Shown piece by piece: positions 35,050 to 44,840 of a stretch of 64,000 nucleotides of DNA (position 1 is its first letter; every line of letters begins with the position of its first letter). Below the pieces are notes generated by a model, which was not told where the DNA came from, searched no databases, and saw only the letters and a list, made by a program, of their open reading frames with translations. The position numbers and the translations under genes were made by a program. The stretch comes from an uncultured Prevotella sp. (GTDB taxonomy: Bacteria; Bacteroidota; Bacteroidia; Bacteroidales; Bacteroidaceae): assembly GCA_937922435.1 (NCBI GenBank), contig CAKZVT010000043.1, positions 1-64,000 of the forward strand, read 5' to 3'.

Positions 35050-36573
35050 ATGGAAGAAAGAAAAACAAGGGTGCGCTTTGCGCCCAGTCCTACAGGTGCG
35101 CTCCACATAGGTGGAGTGCGTACCGCGCTGTACAATTACCTCTTCGCGCGCCAGCGTGGCGGCGAAATGGTGTTCCGGATTGAGGACACCGACTCCTCGC
35201 GCTTCGTTCCCGGGGCGGAGGAATACATCATCGAGTCATTCCGCTGGTTGGGCATAAAGTTCGACGAGGGCGTCAGCTTCGGCGGAGAGCACGGCCCTTA
35301 CCGCCAGAGCGAGCGCCGCGCCATATACAGGAAGTACGTAGACCAGCTGCTCGACGCAGGCAAGGCTTACATCGCCTTCGACACTCCCGAGGAGCTTGAA
35401 GCCAAGCGCCAGGAAGTAAAGAACTTCCAGTATGACGCCCACACGCGCCTACAGATGCGCAACTCGCTGACTATGCCTAAGGCTGACGTCGACGCGCTCA
35501 TAGCCGACGGCGTGCAGTATGTTGTCCGCTTCAAGGTGGAGCCGGGCGAGGAGGTGCACGTTCATGACCTAATCCGCGGCGACGTGGTAATCAAGAGCGA
35601 CATACTCGACGACAAGGTGCTCTACAAGAGCGCTGACGAACTGCCTACGTACCACCTCGCCAACATAGTGGACGACCACCTGATGGAAATCACCCACGTA
35701 ATACGCGGCGAGGAGTGGCTGCCCAGTGCGCCGCTGCACGTGCTGCTGTACCGCGCCTTCGGCTGGGAAGACACTATGCCGCAGTTCGCCCACTTGCCGC
35801 TGCTCCTGAAGCCCGACGGCAAGGGCAAGCTGAGCAAACGCGACGGCGACCGCCTCGGTTTCCCCGTGTTCCCCCTGGAATGGCACGACCCCAAGACCGG
35901 CGAAGTAAGCAACGGATTCCGCGAGCAGGGCTATTTCCCCGAGGCGGTAATCAACTTCCTCGCGCTGCTTGGCTGGAATCCGGGCACGGAGCAGGAGCTG
36001 TTTACGCTCGACGAGCTGGTTAGCCAGTTCGACATCGAGAAGTGCAGCAAGGCCGGTGCGAAGTTCGACTACAAGAAAGCCGTATGGTTCAACCATGAAT
36101 ACATGCTCAAGAAGAGCGACGACGAAATAGCAAGCCTCTTCGCGCCCATCGTGGCCGGCAACGGCGTTGACGAGCCTATGGAGCGCGTAAGGCAGGTGGT
36201 GCACATGATGAAAGACCGCGTCGACTTCGTGAAAGAGCTGTGGCCGCTGTGCTCCTTCTTCTTCATTCCGCCCGTGGAGTACGACGAGAAGACCGTGCGC
36301 AAGCGTTGGAAGGAGGACTCTCCGCAGGTGATGACAGAGTTGGCCGACCTGCTTGAGAGCCTTGACGACTTCTCCCTGGAGAACCAGGAGCGCGAGGTCA
36401 TGGCCTGGGTCGAGGCCAAGGGCTACAAGCTCGGCGACGTTATGAACGCCTTTCGACTGGCTCTTGTCGGCATAGGCAAAGGCCCCAGCATGTTCGACAT
36501 ATCGGCTTTCCTCGGCAAGGAGGAGACTCTCCGCAGGCTTAGAAGGGCCGTGGAGGTACTGGGAGAAAAGTAA
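35050..36573 (+). CDS. gltX: Glutamyl-tRNA synthetase
   Basis: 507 residues, class I synthetase. FAPSPTGALHIGGVRTAL carries the HIGH motif as HIGG, FRIEDTD is typical of GluRS, and the KMSKS loop reads KLSKRDG. The C-terminal anticodon-binding domain follows (MERVRQVVHMMKDRVDFV onward). It charges tRNA-Glu. Start at 35050 (MEERKTRVRFAPS) fits the family. Confidence 0.97.
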   Translation: MEERKTRVRFAPSPTGALHIGGVRTALYNYLFARQRGGEMVFRIEDTDSSRFVPGAEEYIIESFRWLGIKFDEGVSFGGEHGPYRQSERRAIYRKYVDQLLDAGKAYIAFDTPEELEAKRQEVKNFQYDAHTRLQMRNSLTMPKADVDALIADGVQYVVRFKVEPGEEVHVHDLIRGDVVIKSDILDDKVLYKSADELPTYHLANIVDDHLMEITHVIRGEEWLPSAPLHVLLYRAFGWEDTMPQFAHLPLLLKPDGKGKLSKRDGDRLGFPVFPLEWHDPKTGEVSNGFREQGYFPEAVINFLALLGWNPGTEQELFTLDELVSQFDIEKCSKAGAKFDYKKAVWFNHEYMLKKSDDEIASLFAPIVAGNGVDEPMERVRQVVHMMKDRVDFVKELWPLCSFFFIPPVEYDEKTVRKRWKEDSPQVMTELADLLESLDDFSLENQEREVMAWVEAKGYKLGDVMNAFRLALVGIGKGPSMFDISAFLGKEETLRRLRRAVEVLGEK

Positions 36574-36583
36574 ATAAACACCT

Positions 36584-36718
36584 GACACCCACCCCAACCC
36601 TCCCAAAGGGAGGGAGTTTGGTATGCTTTGCATGTGGTTATGGCTGGTAACATTATGTCATTATAAATTACAAAGCTAATCAAGCTCCCTCCCTTTGGGA
36701 GGGTTGGGGTGGGTGTTT
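36584..36718. repeat. Paired inverted G-rich repeat element P3
   Basis: Inverted ends 36584-36620 and 36680-36718 (GACACCCACCCCAACCCTCC and complement) around about 60 bp between gltX and the phosphoesterase gene. Its right end could be read as extra codons of the next gene. Confidence 0.85.
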
Positions 36719-36739
36719 GATGTTTTTTCGTATTGTTTT

Positions 36740-37822
36740 ATGTGGTTTTTTGTATTTTTCATCCTGCCCTTCGTGGGGCTGGCTTACGTGCTGTGGCACG
36801 TCTGGTGCATGCTGCCGTTGGGCACGGGCGGCAAGAGTGCAGTTGTGGCGGTGTGCGTAGCGGCATTCTCTACGCTGTTCCTCAACTTCTCGCACGCCAT
36901 CGACCGCTTCCCCTTATGGCTCGCACGGACGTGCTATGAGGTGGGCAATACGTCAGTGTTTGTGCTGCTTTACCTTGTGATGCTGTTCCTGCTGATGGAC
37001 TTGGGACGGCTGCTGCACATCGTGCCGAAGACCGTTCTTTACGCCAACTGGTACACCGTAGCGGTCGTTACGGTGCTCATGGTGGCGGTGTTCGCCGCCG
37101 GTTACGCCAACTACATGCACAAGGCGCGGCACAGAGTGGCGTTGCCTACGGCCAAGACTGCGGCCCGTGGCGTGAAGCTTGTCATGATGAGCGACCTGCA
37201 TCTGGGCTACCATAACAACAGGAAGGAGCTGGCAAGGTGGGTTGACATGGTCAACGCCGAGCGGCCGGACATCGTGCTGCTGGCCGGAGACGTGGTTGAC
37301 GGCAGCCTGCGGCCGCTCCGGGAGGAGGACATGGCCGCCGAACTGCGCCGCATTGAAGCCCCCGTGTATGCCTGCCTGGGCAACCATGAGTATTACGCGG
37401 GCATTGACGGCTCGCTCGATTTCTACCGCGAGGCCGGAATAACGCTGCTGCGCGACAGCGCGGCGACCGTAGGCGGCATCACCATCGTTGGCCGCGACGA
37501 CCGTTCCAACCGTCACCGCAAGAGCATCGGTGCGCTGATGAGGGGCGTTGACACGTCGCGTTACGTCATACAGCTCGACCATCAGCCCTACCATTTGGAG
37601 CAGGCCGAGAGGTCAGGGGTTGACTTCCAGCTTAGCGGACACACCCACCACGGACAGACATGGCCTATATCATGGATTACGGAGAGCGTCTACGAGGACG
37701 CCTACGGCCCTTGGCGGCGCGGCGGTACACGCTATTACGTCAGTTCGGGCATTGGCATCTGGGGCGCGAAGTTCCGCATCGGTACATGCTCCGAGTATGT
37801 CGTGGCGACTATCGGAGAGTAA
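36740..37822 (+). CDS. Membrane-anchored calcineurin-like metallophosphoesterase
   Basis: About 360 residues from ATG 36740 (MWFFVFFILPFVGLAYVLW). A longer frame from 36695 would start inside the G-rich repeat and is disfavoured. Four hydrophobic segments in the first 130 residues are followed by the phosphoesterase domain with MSDLHLGYHNN, LLAGDVVDG, GNHEYY and SGHTHHGQ, the complete metal-binding set. Resembles YkuE/YaeI-type enzymes, some of which act on lipid-linked phosphates. The substrate is unknown. Confidence 0.87.
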   Translation: MWFFVFFILPFVGLAYVLWHVWCMLPLGTGGKSAVVAVCVAAFSTLFLNFSHAIDRFPLWLARTCYEVGNTSVFVLLYLVMLFLLMDLGRLLHIVPKTVLYANWYTVAVVTVLMVAVFAAGYANYMHKARHRVALPTAKTAARGVKLVMMSDLHLGYHNNRKELARWVDMVNAERPDIVLLAGDVVDGSLRPLREEDMAAELRRIEAPVYACLGNHEYYAGIDGSLDFYREAGITLLRDSAATVGGITIVGRDDRSNRHRKSIGALMRGVDTSRYVIQLDHQPYHLEQAERSGVDFQLSGHTHHGQTWPISWITESVYEDAYGPWRRGGTRYYVSSGIGIWGAKFRIGTCSEYVVATIGE

Positions 37823-37944
37823 TGCTTTGATGGCTGTCGGCCGAAAACCGTAAGCAAAACGGCCTGTTTTGCTTTCATTGTATCTTGCCATGTGTTTGTC
37901 GCCTGATAATGTATAACGTTTCAACATGCCTTTACTTATAAAGT

Positions 37945-38032
37945 AAAAGACCGTCTTTTACACGCTGAAAGACGGCCTTTTGCGTTGCAATTAACGGCCT
38001 TTTGCAGTGCGGAAGACGGCCTGTCATTTAGG
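37945..38032. repeat. 22-bp phased palindromic repeat cluster E
   Basis: Units at 37945, 37967, 37989 and 38011, the last two degenerate but still in exact 22-bp phase. No clear satellite motif. In the 321-bp gap before the carbonic-anhydrase-like gene. Confidence 0.82.
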
Positions 38033-38105
38033 TGTTAAATACGGTTTGTTTGCCGATAGGTAATAAAATTATTCATTATTAATTTTTAATTATTCATTTA
38101 ATATG

Positions 38106-38114
38106 TACTTTTGC
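38106..38114 (+). promoter_or_regulatory. -7 element of the hexapeptide-repeat gene
   Basis: TACTTTTGC. It covers the in-frame ATG at 38111 and so supports ATG 38144 as the start. No clear -33 element. Confidence 0.5.
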
Positions 38115-38143
38115 ACATCGAAACAACAGTAAAAGCAAATATT

Positions 38144-38680
38144 ATGGCATTGATAAAGACGGTTAAGGGACTTGCGCCGAAGTGGGGCAAGGACTGCTAC
38201 TTCAGCGAGACGGCGGCCATCGTGGGCGAAGTAACGATGGGCGACGAGTGCTCGGTATGGTTCAACGCAGTGGTGCGCGGCGACGTTGCGCCCATTACTA
38301 TGGGCAACCGCGTCAACATACAGGACGGCGCGTGCGTGCATGTTACCAACACCACGGGCCCCGTTGTGATGGAAGACGACGTGACGGTAGGCCACAACGC
38401 CACGGTACACGCCTGCACGATACGCCGCGGCGCGCTCATTGGCATGGGCGCGACGGTGCTCGACAACGCCGAGGTGGGCGAGGGGGCGATTGTAGCCGCA
38501 GGCGCTCTCGTGCTGCAAGGCACCAAAATCGGGGCGCACGAAATATGGGGCGGAGTGCCTGCCAAGTTCTTGAAAAAGACGCGCCCGGAGCAGGCCGAGA
38601 GCTTTGCCAAGCACTACGTGGAATACTCGAAGTGGTACTTGACACCCACCCCGGACCCCTCCCGAGGTGAGGGGCGTTGA
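38144..38680 (+). CDS. Gamma-carbonic-anhydrase-like hexapeptide-repeat protein
   Basis: 178 residues from ATG 38144 (MALIKTVKGLAPKWGKDCYF). Left-handed beta-helix hexapeptide repeats with the gamma-CA pattern: RGDVAPI, NIQDGACVHV (H66), VGHNATVHAC (H84, H89), the three candidate zinc ligands. Family members include carbonic anhydrases and YrdA/PaaY-like proteins, so activity is unproven. The tail LTPTPDPSRGEGR is encoded by the G-rich repeat P4, meaning the gene borrows its stop from the repeat. Confidence 0.87.
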   Translation: MALIKTVKGLAPKWGKDCYFSETAAIVGEVTMGDECSVWFNAVVRGDVAPITMGNRVNIQDGACVHVTNTTGPVVMEDDVTVGHNATVHACTIRRGALIGMGATVLDNAEVGEGAIVAAGALVLQGTKIGAHEIWGGVPAKFLKKTRPEQAESFAKHYVEYSKWYLTPTPDPSRGEGR

Positions 38681-38818
38681 ATGCCACTGTGAGATAGATA
38701 CGTAATAAAGCCTGCATCCATGCCTTTTGTTAAGGAGGATGCAGGCTTTCGTTTTATTGCCTACAAGTCTGTCGGTAGCTCATGCCCCTCCCTTGGGGAG
38801 GGGATGGGGTGGGTGTTA
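38641..38818. repeat. Paired inverted G-rich repeat element P4
   Basis: Diverged ends (GACACCCACCCCGGACCCCT and GGGGAGGGGATGGGGTGGGT) bracket the terminator at 38707-38749 between two convergent genes. Confidence 0.8.
38707..38749. terminator. Bidirectional intrinsic terminator
   Basis: Perfect 13-bp stem AAAGCCTGCATCC / GGATGCAGGCTTT, 17-nt loop, T-rich on the plus-strand 3' side, between convergent genes. Confidence 0.85.
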
Positions 38819-38820
38819 GC

Positions 38821-41058
38821 TTACAGCGAGTATCCCGTCCATCCGAAGATGTCGGTCGGGCAGCCGGTGTTTCCGCTTGCGATGTTGATTGTCGCGCCTG
38901 CGGGGTTGCCGTCGTTGGTGTCCTTGCCTACGTTGGTTGCGCCCTTAGTCACGTTGATTACGCTTGCAGCGTCGCCCGTGCCCTTGCTGTCTGAAAGGTC
39001 TACAAGCTCTTCAATCTCGCCCGAACCGATGACAAGCGCGTTCTCGATGGTGGCTTTCGCGCCGCGGCGCACCTTGATAGCGTCCTGCATTGTAGCGCCG
39101 GTTGCAAGGTTCTCGATTGTCATGTTGCTGATTGTAAAGTCTGACTGCGGAGTGTGTCCGGGGAAGTTTCCGTCGAGGTTGCCGTCTGCCTCTACGCCGC
39201 GCGGGTCGCTCTCGGTGCTTGTGAAGCCTGCCTCCCAGCGGCCGTAGCAGTTGCTAAGCGTGCCTGAATATCCCTGTGTGAAGTCGAAGCAGTCGTCGTC
39301 ACAGTTCACGGCGAGCAGGTTGCTTACGTTTACAGAGCCTCCAAAGAACTCGATGGCGTCGTCAGCGCCCTCGGCGATGTAGATGTTCTTGATGGTTGTT
39401 CCGTAGCCTACGCCGTTCAGCGTCAGTCCGTTGTGCTCTATTTCATCGCTGTTGTTGGAGCCGGAGTAGAGTATTTTCACGTATTTCAGTCCGCCGGAGT
39501 TGTCGGAATTGTCGTCGCCGCCGTAAGGAATGTTGTTGTCTATCTCGGTAGTTCCTTCGTTGCCGCTTGCATTCTCGCCCGATATTACGGCTTTGCCGTT
39601 GATTATTATGCCGCCCCAATAGCCTGCCGTAGCGTCGCTTGCGTCAGCGGTGAATGTGACGGGAGCGTCCTCCGTACCGTTGGCATAGAGCTTTCCGCCG
39701 CGCTCCACGAGGATGAAGTTCTCAAAACCTTCCCTTGCCTTGATTGTCATTCCTGCCGGGATTACGAGTATTCCGCCGTCTTTCACGTGTACAGAGCCGT
39801 CGATAAAGTATTCGTTTCCTGCTTTCAGCGCGATTGGTTCGCTGATTTCCAGCGGCAGGTTGCTGTCAGTCCATTCAGTGGGAGTTTTCAGTTCGGGGAA
39901 CTCATAGCCCGTCCAGCCGAACACGCTGGTGTCCGCGCCGTTGTTGCCCGTTGTTAGCTGTATGCCGGGATAGCTTGTTCCGCCGTCGTTTACAACGTCG
40001 TCAGATATGAAGTAGGCGTTGTTCGTCACGTTTATTCCTGTCGCATTATTGGCTGCGCCTTTGCTGTCGGTTACGTCGACAAGGTTCTCAATGCAGCCGG
40101 TTCCATACACAACGGCGTCGGTTATGTTGGCTGTTGCGAGTCGGCGGACCTTGATAGCGTCCTGCATCGGCTGCGAAGAGTTGTTTACTATGGTCATGTG
40201 CTCGATGGTGAAGTTGGCCTGCGGCGAGTGGTTTGTGCCGTTGCCGTCGAGGTTGCCGTCTGCTTCTACGCCGCGCGGGTCTTCCTCGGTGCTTTTGAAG
40301 CCGTCCTCCCAGATGCCGTAGCAGTTGCTAAGCGTGCCTGAATAACCCTGTGTGAAGTCGAAGCAGTCGTCGTCACAGTTCACTGCAAGTATGTTGCTTA
40401 CATTCACCGTGCCTCCGAAGAACTCGATGGCGTCGTCAGCTCCCTCGGCGATATATATGTTGTCGATGGTCGTTCCGTTGCCGACGGCGTTCAGCGTAAG
40501 GCCGTTGTGCTCAATTTCGTCGCTGTTGTTTGCTCCAGTGTACCAAAGTTCCACGTATTCTATAATGCCGCTGTTGTCGTCGGCTTCAGTTCCGCCGTAG
40601 GGTATGGTGTTGCTGATTTCGGTCATGCCTTCCGTTCCCGTGGTCTCGCCTGATATCGGGGCGTAGCCGTTTATGATAAGTCCGCCCCAGTAACCAGATG
40701 TCGCGTTGGGGTCGTCGGCGGTCATTACGATGGGCTGTGCTGCAGTACCTTCAGCCTTGATGGTGCCTCCACGCTCTACGAGAATGTAGTTGCCGAAGCC
40801 CTTTGCGGCCTTGATTGTAGTTCCGGCAGGTATTTCGAGGGTGGCACCTTCGGGTACGACGAGTGCGCTTGTAAGGTGATATTCCTTGCTTGCGTCAAGC
40901 GTCAGTGTGCCGTCTACCGTGCCTCCGAGGGTCACGCCGTCGCCTCCAAGGCCTCCACCGCCGCCTCCGTCGCCATTGTCTTCATCGCTACAAGATGTCA
41001 AACTCATTGCGCCAATCATGGCAATCATTGCCATTGCGCTCAGAAAAAACTTTCTCAT
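38821..41058 (-). CDS. Internally duplicated surface lipoprotein with beta-helix-like repeats
   Basis: 745 residues. Lipoprotein signal peptide with lipobox LTSC and an acidic/Gly-rich tether (SDEDNGDGGGGGGLGG), which in Bacteroidetes favours surface export. The rest is two homologous halves (about 45-395 and 400-745). Each has FILVERGG or YILVERGG, GYWGGLIING or GYWGGIIING, NNSDEIEHNGLTLN, IYIAEGADDAIEFFGG, NCDDDCFDFTQGYSGTLSNCYG and a closing VFGWTGYEF or IFGWTGYSL. Asp-rich loops (CDDDCFDF) look metal- or glycan-binding. Right-handed parallel beta-helix is inferred. It lies 144 bp after the TonB receptor in the same direction, so it is probably its surface partner. Ligand unknown. Confidence 0.8.
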   Translation of the reverse strand: MRKFFLSAMAMIAMIGAMSLTSCSDEDNGDGGGGGGLGGDGVTLGGTVDGTLTLDASKEYHLTSALVVPEGATLEIPAGTTIKAAKGFGNYILVERGGTIKAEGTAAQPIVMTADDPNATSGYWGGLIINGYAPISGETTGTEGMTEISNTIPYGGTEADDNSGIIEYVELWYTGANNSDEIEHNGLTLNAVGNGTTIDNIYIAEGADDAIEFFGGTVNVSNILAVNCDDDCFDFTQGYSGTLSNCYGIWEDGFKSTEEDPRGVEADGNLDGNGTNHSPQANFTIEHMTIVNNSSQPMQDAIKVRRLATANITDAVVYGTGCIENLVDVTDSKGAANNATGINVTNNAYFISDDVVNDGGTSYPGIQLTTGNNGADTSVFGWTGYEFPELKTPTEWTDSNLPLEISEPIALKAGNEYFIDGSVHVKDGGILVIPAGMTIKAREGFENFILVERGGKLYANGTEDAPVTFTADASDATAGYWGGIIINGKAVISGENASGNEGTTEIDNNIPYGGDDNSDNSGGLKYVKILYSGSNNSDEIEHNGLTLNGVGYGTTIKNIYIAEGADDAIEFFGGSVNVSNLLAVNCDDDCFDFTQGYSGTLSNCYGRWEAGFTSTESDPRGVEADGNLDGNFPGHTPQSDFTISNMTIENLATGATMQDAIKVRRGAKATIENALVIGSGEIEELVDLSDSKGTGDAASVINVTKGATNVGKDTNDGNPAGATINIASGNTGCPTDIFGWTGYSL

Positions 41059-41202
41059 GTTGCTAAATAATTAGTTGTACAATTGGTTGTTATGTTTTCT
41101 TTTTACCTTGTTTGACAGGCCAGATGGGCCTGATATGCCTTATATTCTGTTGTAAGAGGACTTTGGTTCTTAGCTCTTCACTCTTCGTTTTTCACTCTAC
41201 CA

Positions 41203-43905
41203 TTACAGGTTGTACGTCAGGCCGAGGCTGAAGTCAAGTCCTTTCTTGTATTTGCTTAGTATTACTTCGTTGTTGTCGCCGTCGCCTTTGCGCGTCAGCT
41301 GGTGTGCCGAATTGAGCAGATTGCGCGCCTTGAGGCTTATGCCGAAGTGGCGGCCGAGCTTCGCCTGCGCCACGAAATCGAGCGTCGGGATGCCGTTCTC
41401 CATGATGTCCTGGTAGCCTTGCGTGCCGATTGTGTAGATGCGGTCGCTGAAGTAGTTGAACACGAGGGCTGCCGTTACGGAGTTGCCGCCCTTGCGCAGC
41501 AGGTAGTTAACGTCTGCGTTGACGAGCCACGGGGCTGCTCCTTCAAGCTGCGAGCCGCTTTTGTCGGTTGCCAGCTGCACTTTGGCGCAGGTGTATGTGT
41601 ATGCTCCGTTGAAGCCGAAGCTTAGACGGCTTAGTCCGTTGTCCTTCAGATTGTGCGAGAAGATGTGCTTTTTCAGCTCCACTTCAACGCCCGCCGCGGT
41701 GGCGTGGTCGGATATGTTCTGGTATGAAAGGTAGCCTCCCGCACTGGCAACCTCTATCCTTGATATCGGGTTATTGATGTATTTGTAGAAGCCGGTGACT
41801 GACAGCAGTTCGGATGGAGATATGTACCAGTCCCACTTCAGGTCGACGTTGTAGTTGTCTGACGGCTTCAGGTCGGGATTACCCTGGCTCTTGAAGCTGA
41901 CGCTGACGTATCTGTATGGCGATATTTCCTTCGACTGCGGCAGGGTGTAAGTCTTGCTTGCGGCCAGCCGCAGGGCGTGGTCTTCGGTTATGTCGTAGCG
42001 CAGGTTGAGGCTCGGCAGGAAGTAGTTTTTGCCGATTTCCTGGCTTCCTTTCGTGCCGCCCTTGTTCACGTTGTAGTCCACTTTCATGTTAACGTTGTCG
42101 TACTTGAGCCCGAGGTTTGCGGTAAACTGCCTTGTAAACTGGTATGTGCCTTCGGCGTATGCGGAGTGGATGTCCTTGTTCACGTCGTAAGTGTCAATGT
42201 GGCGTTCGAGCGTGAAGTAACCGTCGGCATAGTTTTCCTGGTTGTAATAGTTGTCGAAACGCACGTTGTCGATGTCGAATCCGGCCTGTCTCGCTACCGA
42301 CATGTCGTAATCCACGGCCTCGAAACCGTCGTCGATGAAGCGTCCCATGTAGCCTAACAGTATGTTGGAGCGCTGGTCGAAGCGGTCTTTCAGCTTGTAC
42401 TTCAGCGATGCGCGCACGTTGAGGTCGTTGTCGTTGAGCTTCGAGAAGAAGCGCTGCTGTATGCCTGAGCCTTTCATCGGCACGTAGCCGTCGTCGGTAA
42501 GTACGAGGTTGTTTATGCGGCGGTCGGGCTCGTAGCCGTTCACTATGTTGTAAGACACGCCTGCGTCGAGGTCGAACATCTTGCCAAGCCTCCACCGCGT
42601 GTCGAGCTGGTTGACGATGAGCATGTTGTCGTTGGCCTGTTGCCGGCGCATGAAGCCTTCGTATGTGTCTGACGATTCGTACTTGGAGTCCATGCCGAGA
42701 TAGTCGCCCACGCTCTCGTCGGTCGAGTGTACGAGCATGAAGTTGTACGCCAGGCGGTGCTTGCGGTTGAGCGAATACTCGACGTTCGCCATAGCCAGCT
42801 GGCTCGTCTTCACCTTCGATATGTCGCCGTCCATGTCCTGTGTCAGTGTGCCGGCCGTCGTAGTGTTGCGCACCTCTTCGTCATAATGCGTGTAGTCCTT
42901 GCTGTGCGAGGCTACGATGAAGAATGAGAGGGCGTCGTCGCCAAGCCTGAACCGCTTGCCGCCATATAGCGTATAGCTCTGGTTGATTTGCAGGTTCTGC
43001 TTCGAGGGGTCGAGGGAGTTGCCGAAGCGGTACGTGCCAAGATTGTCGCCGGGCTGCGTCCTGTCGGCGAAACCCAGCGAGTTTACGCCGTCCATGCGCA
43101 TGAAATCGGACGAGAGCGTCTGCGTGTTGAAGCCGCCCGAAAGGCTTGCGCCCAGCTTGTAGTCGCCTGTAAGCTCCTTCGACGTTATGTTGATGTCTGC
43201 CCCGGCGGCGTCTGCCGGAGTGTTGCTGTAGAACGCCTTGTTCACGTCTACCGACTGTATGATGTCCGTCGAGAACATATCTAATGCGATGTTCTTGTAC
43301 TCCGGGTCTTCAGAAGGCAGCGGATAACGGTTCAGAGTGGTGATGTTGTAACGGTCGCCCAGTCCGCGCACGAATACGTTTTTCACGCCCTCCTGCTTCG
43401 ATATGCCCGATATTTTCGTAACGGCGGACTGCGCGTCGCTGATGCCCTTGCGCGAAAGCTCCTGTGCGCCGATGGCCTGGATGGCAACGACGGAGCGTTT
43501 CTGCTCCATCATCGTAACGTTCTCCGACTCGCGGTTGGCCTTCGCCACAACCTCCACACCAGCCAGAAGGCGGTTGTCGGCCTCAAGTTCAAAGTCGAGC
43601 GTGGCGGCCTTGCCGTCCTCTATTTTCACCTGGCGCTTCACCGCCGTCTTGTAACCTACGTATTTTATTTCGATGTCATAGATGCCGTCGCGCAACCCCG
43701 TTAGCTGGAAGTTTCCGTCAGCGTCGGTCACGGCGGCCACCGTGCTGCCCACCACCTGCACCGTGGCGCCGATTAGCGGTTCGTTCGACTGGCGGTCCTT
43801 CACACGTCCTTTCAGGTCAACATCGGTAATGTCGGCTCCAAAAGCCTGCACTGCCAATAGCGACATGAATGCTACCGAGCTGATAAATCTTTTCGTCTTG
43901 TTCAT
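41203..43905 (-). CDS. TonB-dependent outer-membrane receptor
   Basis: 900 residues. Signal peptide, then a carboxypeptidase-regulatory-like domain (DLKGRVKDRQSNEPLIGATV, about 28-115), a plug domain (QELSRKGISDAQSAVTKISG, VFVRGLGDRYNITTLN) and a 22-strand barrel ending DFSLGLTYNL. It imports a ligand across the outer membrane using TonB energy. It lacks a recognisable SusC-specific signature and its partner is not SusD-like, so a non-glycan ligand is possible. Heads a two-gene operon with the duplicated lipoprotein. Confidence 0.92.
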   Translation of the reverse strand: MNKTKRFISSVAFMSLLAVQAFGADITDVDLKGRVKDRQSNEPLIGATVQVVGSTVAAVTDADGNFQLTGLRDGIYDIEIKYVGYKTAVKRQVKIEDGKAATLDFELEADNRLLAGVEVVAKANRESENVTMMEQKRSVVAIQAIGAQELSRKGISDAQSAVTKISGISKQEGVKNVFVRGLGDRYNITTLNRYPLPSEDPEYKNIALDMFSTDIIQSVDVNKAFYSNTPADAAGADINITSKELTGDYKLGASLSGGFNTQTLSSDFMRMDGVNSLGFADRTQPGDNLGTYRFGNSLDPSKQNLQINQSYTLYGGKRFRLGDDALSFFIVASHSKDYTHYDEEVRNTTTAGTLTQDMDGDISKVKTSQLAMANVEYSLNRKHRLAYNFMLVHSTDESVGDYLGMDSKYESSDTYEGFMRRQQANDNMLIVNQLDTRWRLGKMFDLDAGVSYNIVNGYEPDRRINNLVLTDDGYVPMKGSGIQQRFFSKLNDNDLNVRASLKYKLKDRFDQRSNILLGYMGRFIDDGFEAVDYDMSVARQAGFDIDNVRFDNYYNQENYADGYFTLERHIDTYDVNKDIHSAYAEGTYQFTRQFTANLGLKYDNVNMKVDYNVNKGGTKGSQEIGKNYFLPSLNLRYDITEDHALRLAASKTYTLPQSKEISPYRYVSVSFKSQGNPDLKPSDNYNVDLKWDWYISPSELLSVTGFYKYINNPISRIEVASAGGYLSYQNISDHATAAGVEVELKKHIFSHNLKDNGLSRLSFGFNGAYTYTCAKVQLATDKSGSQLEGAAPWLVNADVNYLLRKGGNSVTAALVFNYFSDRIYTIGTQGYQDIMENGIPTLDFVAQAKLGRHFGISLKARNLLNSAHQLTRKGDGDNNEVILSKYKKGLDFSLGLTYNL

Positions 43906-44084
43906 CCTGTTTTCATCATTGTTGTTTCCGGCTGCAAAGTTCGGACAAACGTTTTACAGCCGCTTTTCAGCCTGATGAACAAGTATTTGCAATCGCTTTA
44001 ACAAGATTTTACGACGGTGTTTATGAATTGTTACAACGCCGCCGGTCACCTTTATATTATACGCACCTGCGTGGCGGCGTTGAA

Positions 44085-44195
44085 AAAAGGTGGCTTTTCG
44101 CCGTGCGAAAGGCCATGTTTTACAATGCGAAAGGCGGTCTTTTACATCGTAAAAGACCGCCTTTCGCAATCGAAACGTAAACTGATGGTTTTGCT
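44085..44195. repeat. 22-bp phased palindromic repeat cluster F
   Basis: Units at 44085, 44107, 44129 and 44151. Units 3 and 4 show compensatory change (GGCGGTC with GACCGCC). A weak satellite CGTAAACTGATGGTTTTG follows. Confidence 0.87.
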
Positions 44196-44299
44196 TACGC
44201 ATTCGTTTTGAACGACTGTTAAATGTTTGCGTTTATAGTGTTTGCGTCGAATTTGTAACGGTTTTATACTGCATGTGTTGCTTGACTAACCCTAAAATG

Positions 44300-44533
44300 A
44301 CGTCAGTTCGGCATAAGAAATATTGGCAATCATCTAACTTCAAGCTGTCGGCTGGTATCTGTCATTCCGCGCTCCGACGCGGAATCCAGTACCAATAACA
44401 TGGGAAAAGTTCGGCGGCTACACTGGATTCCGCGTCGGAGCGCGGAATGACAGATACCAGCCGACCACTTGGGGCGAAAGAAAAGGCAAGTTCTTCTTTA
44501 TTAGTAAAATTGTTCCTTATACAGAACTCACGT
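44300..44533. mobile_element. Second MITE-like element (234 bp)
   Basis: Imperfect terminal inverted repeats ACGTCAGTTCGGCATAAG (44300-44317) and CTTATACAGAACTCACGT (44516-44533), flanked by direct repeats TAAAATG (44293-44299 and 44534-44540). The interior is a long near-perfect hairpin (about 44347-44465) on GTCATTCCGCGCTCCGACGC. No coding sequence. Confidence 0.7.
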
Positions 44534-44539
44534 TAAAAT

Positions 44540-44840
44540 GGGTTCATCTGCAGTTCAGGTGCATGGCAGGTAAGACTATTATACGTTTACTTCCTACTGC
44601 AATCCAGGCTGTCGGTAACCGTCATGCCGCACTCCGATGCGGCTGTCATACTGCACCACGATGCGGTACAGAAAACATCCAAGACATCAAAAGTGCTGTC
44701 AGCATACACTGGATGCCGCATCGGAGTGCGGCATGACGGTTACCGACAGCCTGGATTGCAGTAGGATGTTTACATGAAATGCAATCACAACGACAAACGA
44801 AGGTACTGCAATCCTATACACTCAAACTGCGGATGAACCC
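44540..44840. mobile_element. MITE-like element (301 bp)
   Basis: Ends GGGTTCATCTGCAG (44540) and AACTGCGGATGAACCC (to 44840), with TAAAAT target duplications at 44534-44539 and 44841-44846. The inner hairpin repeats CAGGCTGTCGGTAACCGTCA with its complement. The right end supplies the first base of the stop codon of the adjacent minus-strand gene. Same family and size as 54505-54806. Confidence 0.8.

Noticed and set aside
35569..36633. Long open frame antisense to gltX
   Set aside because: It is a shadow of GC-rich codon use on the other strand; the gltX product is full length and conserved. The same applies to the long frames antisense to tig, clpP, the MATE gene and the TolC gene.
36695..36739. 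Start of the phosphoesterase inside the G-rich repeat
   Set aside because: The residues come from repeat P3; ATG 36740 begins directly before the first membrane segment.
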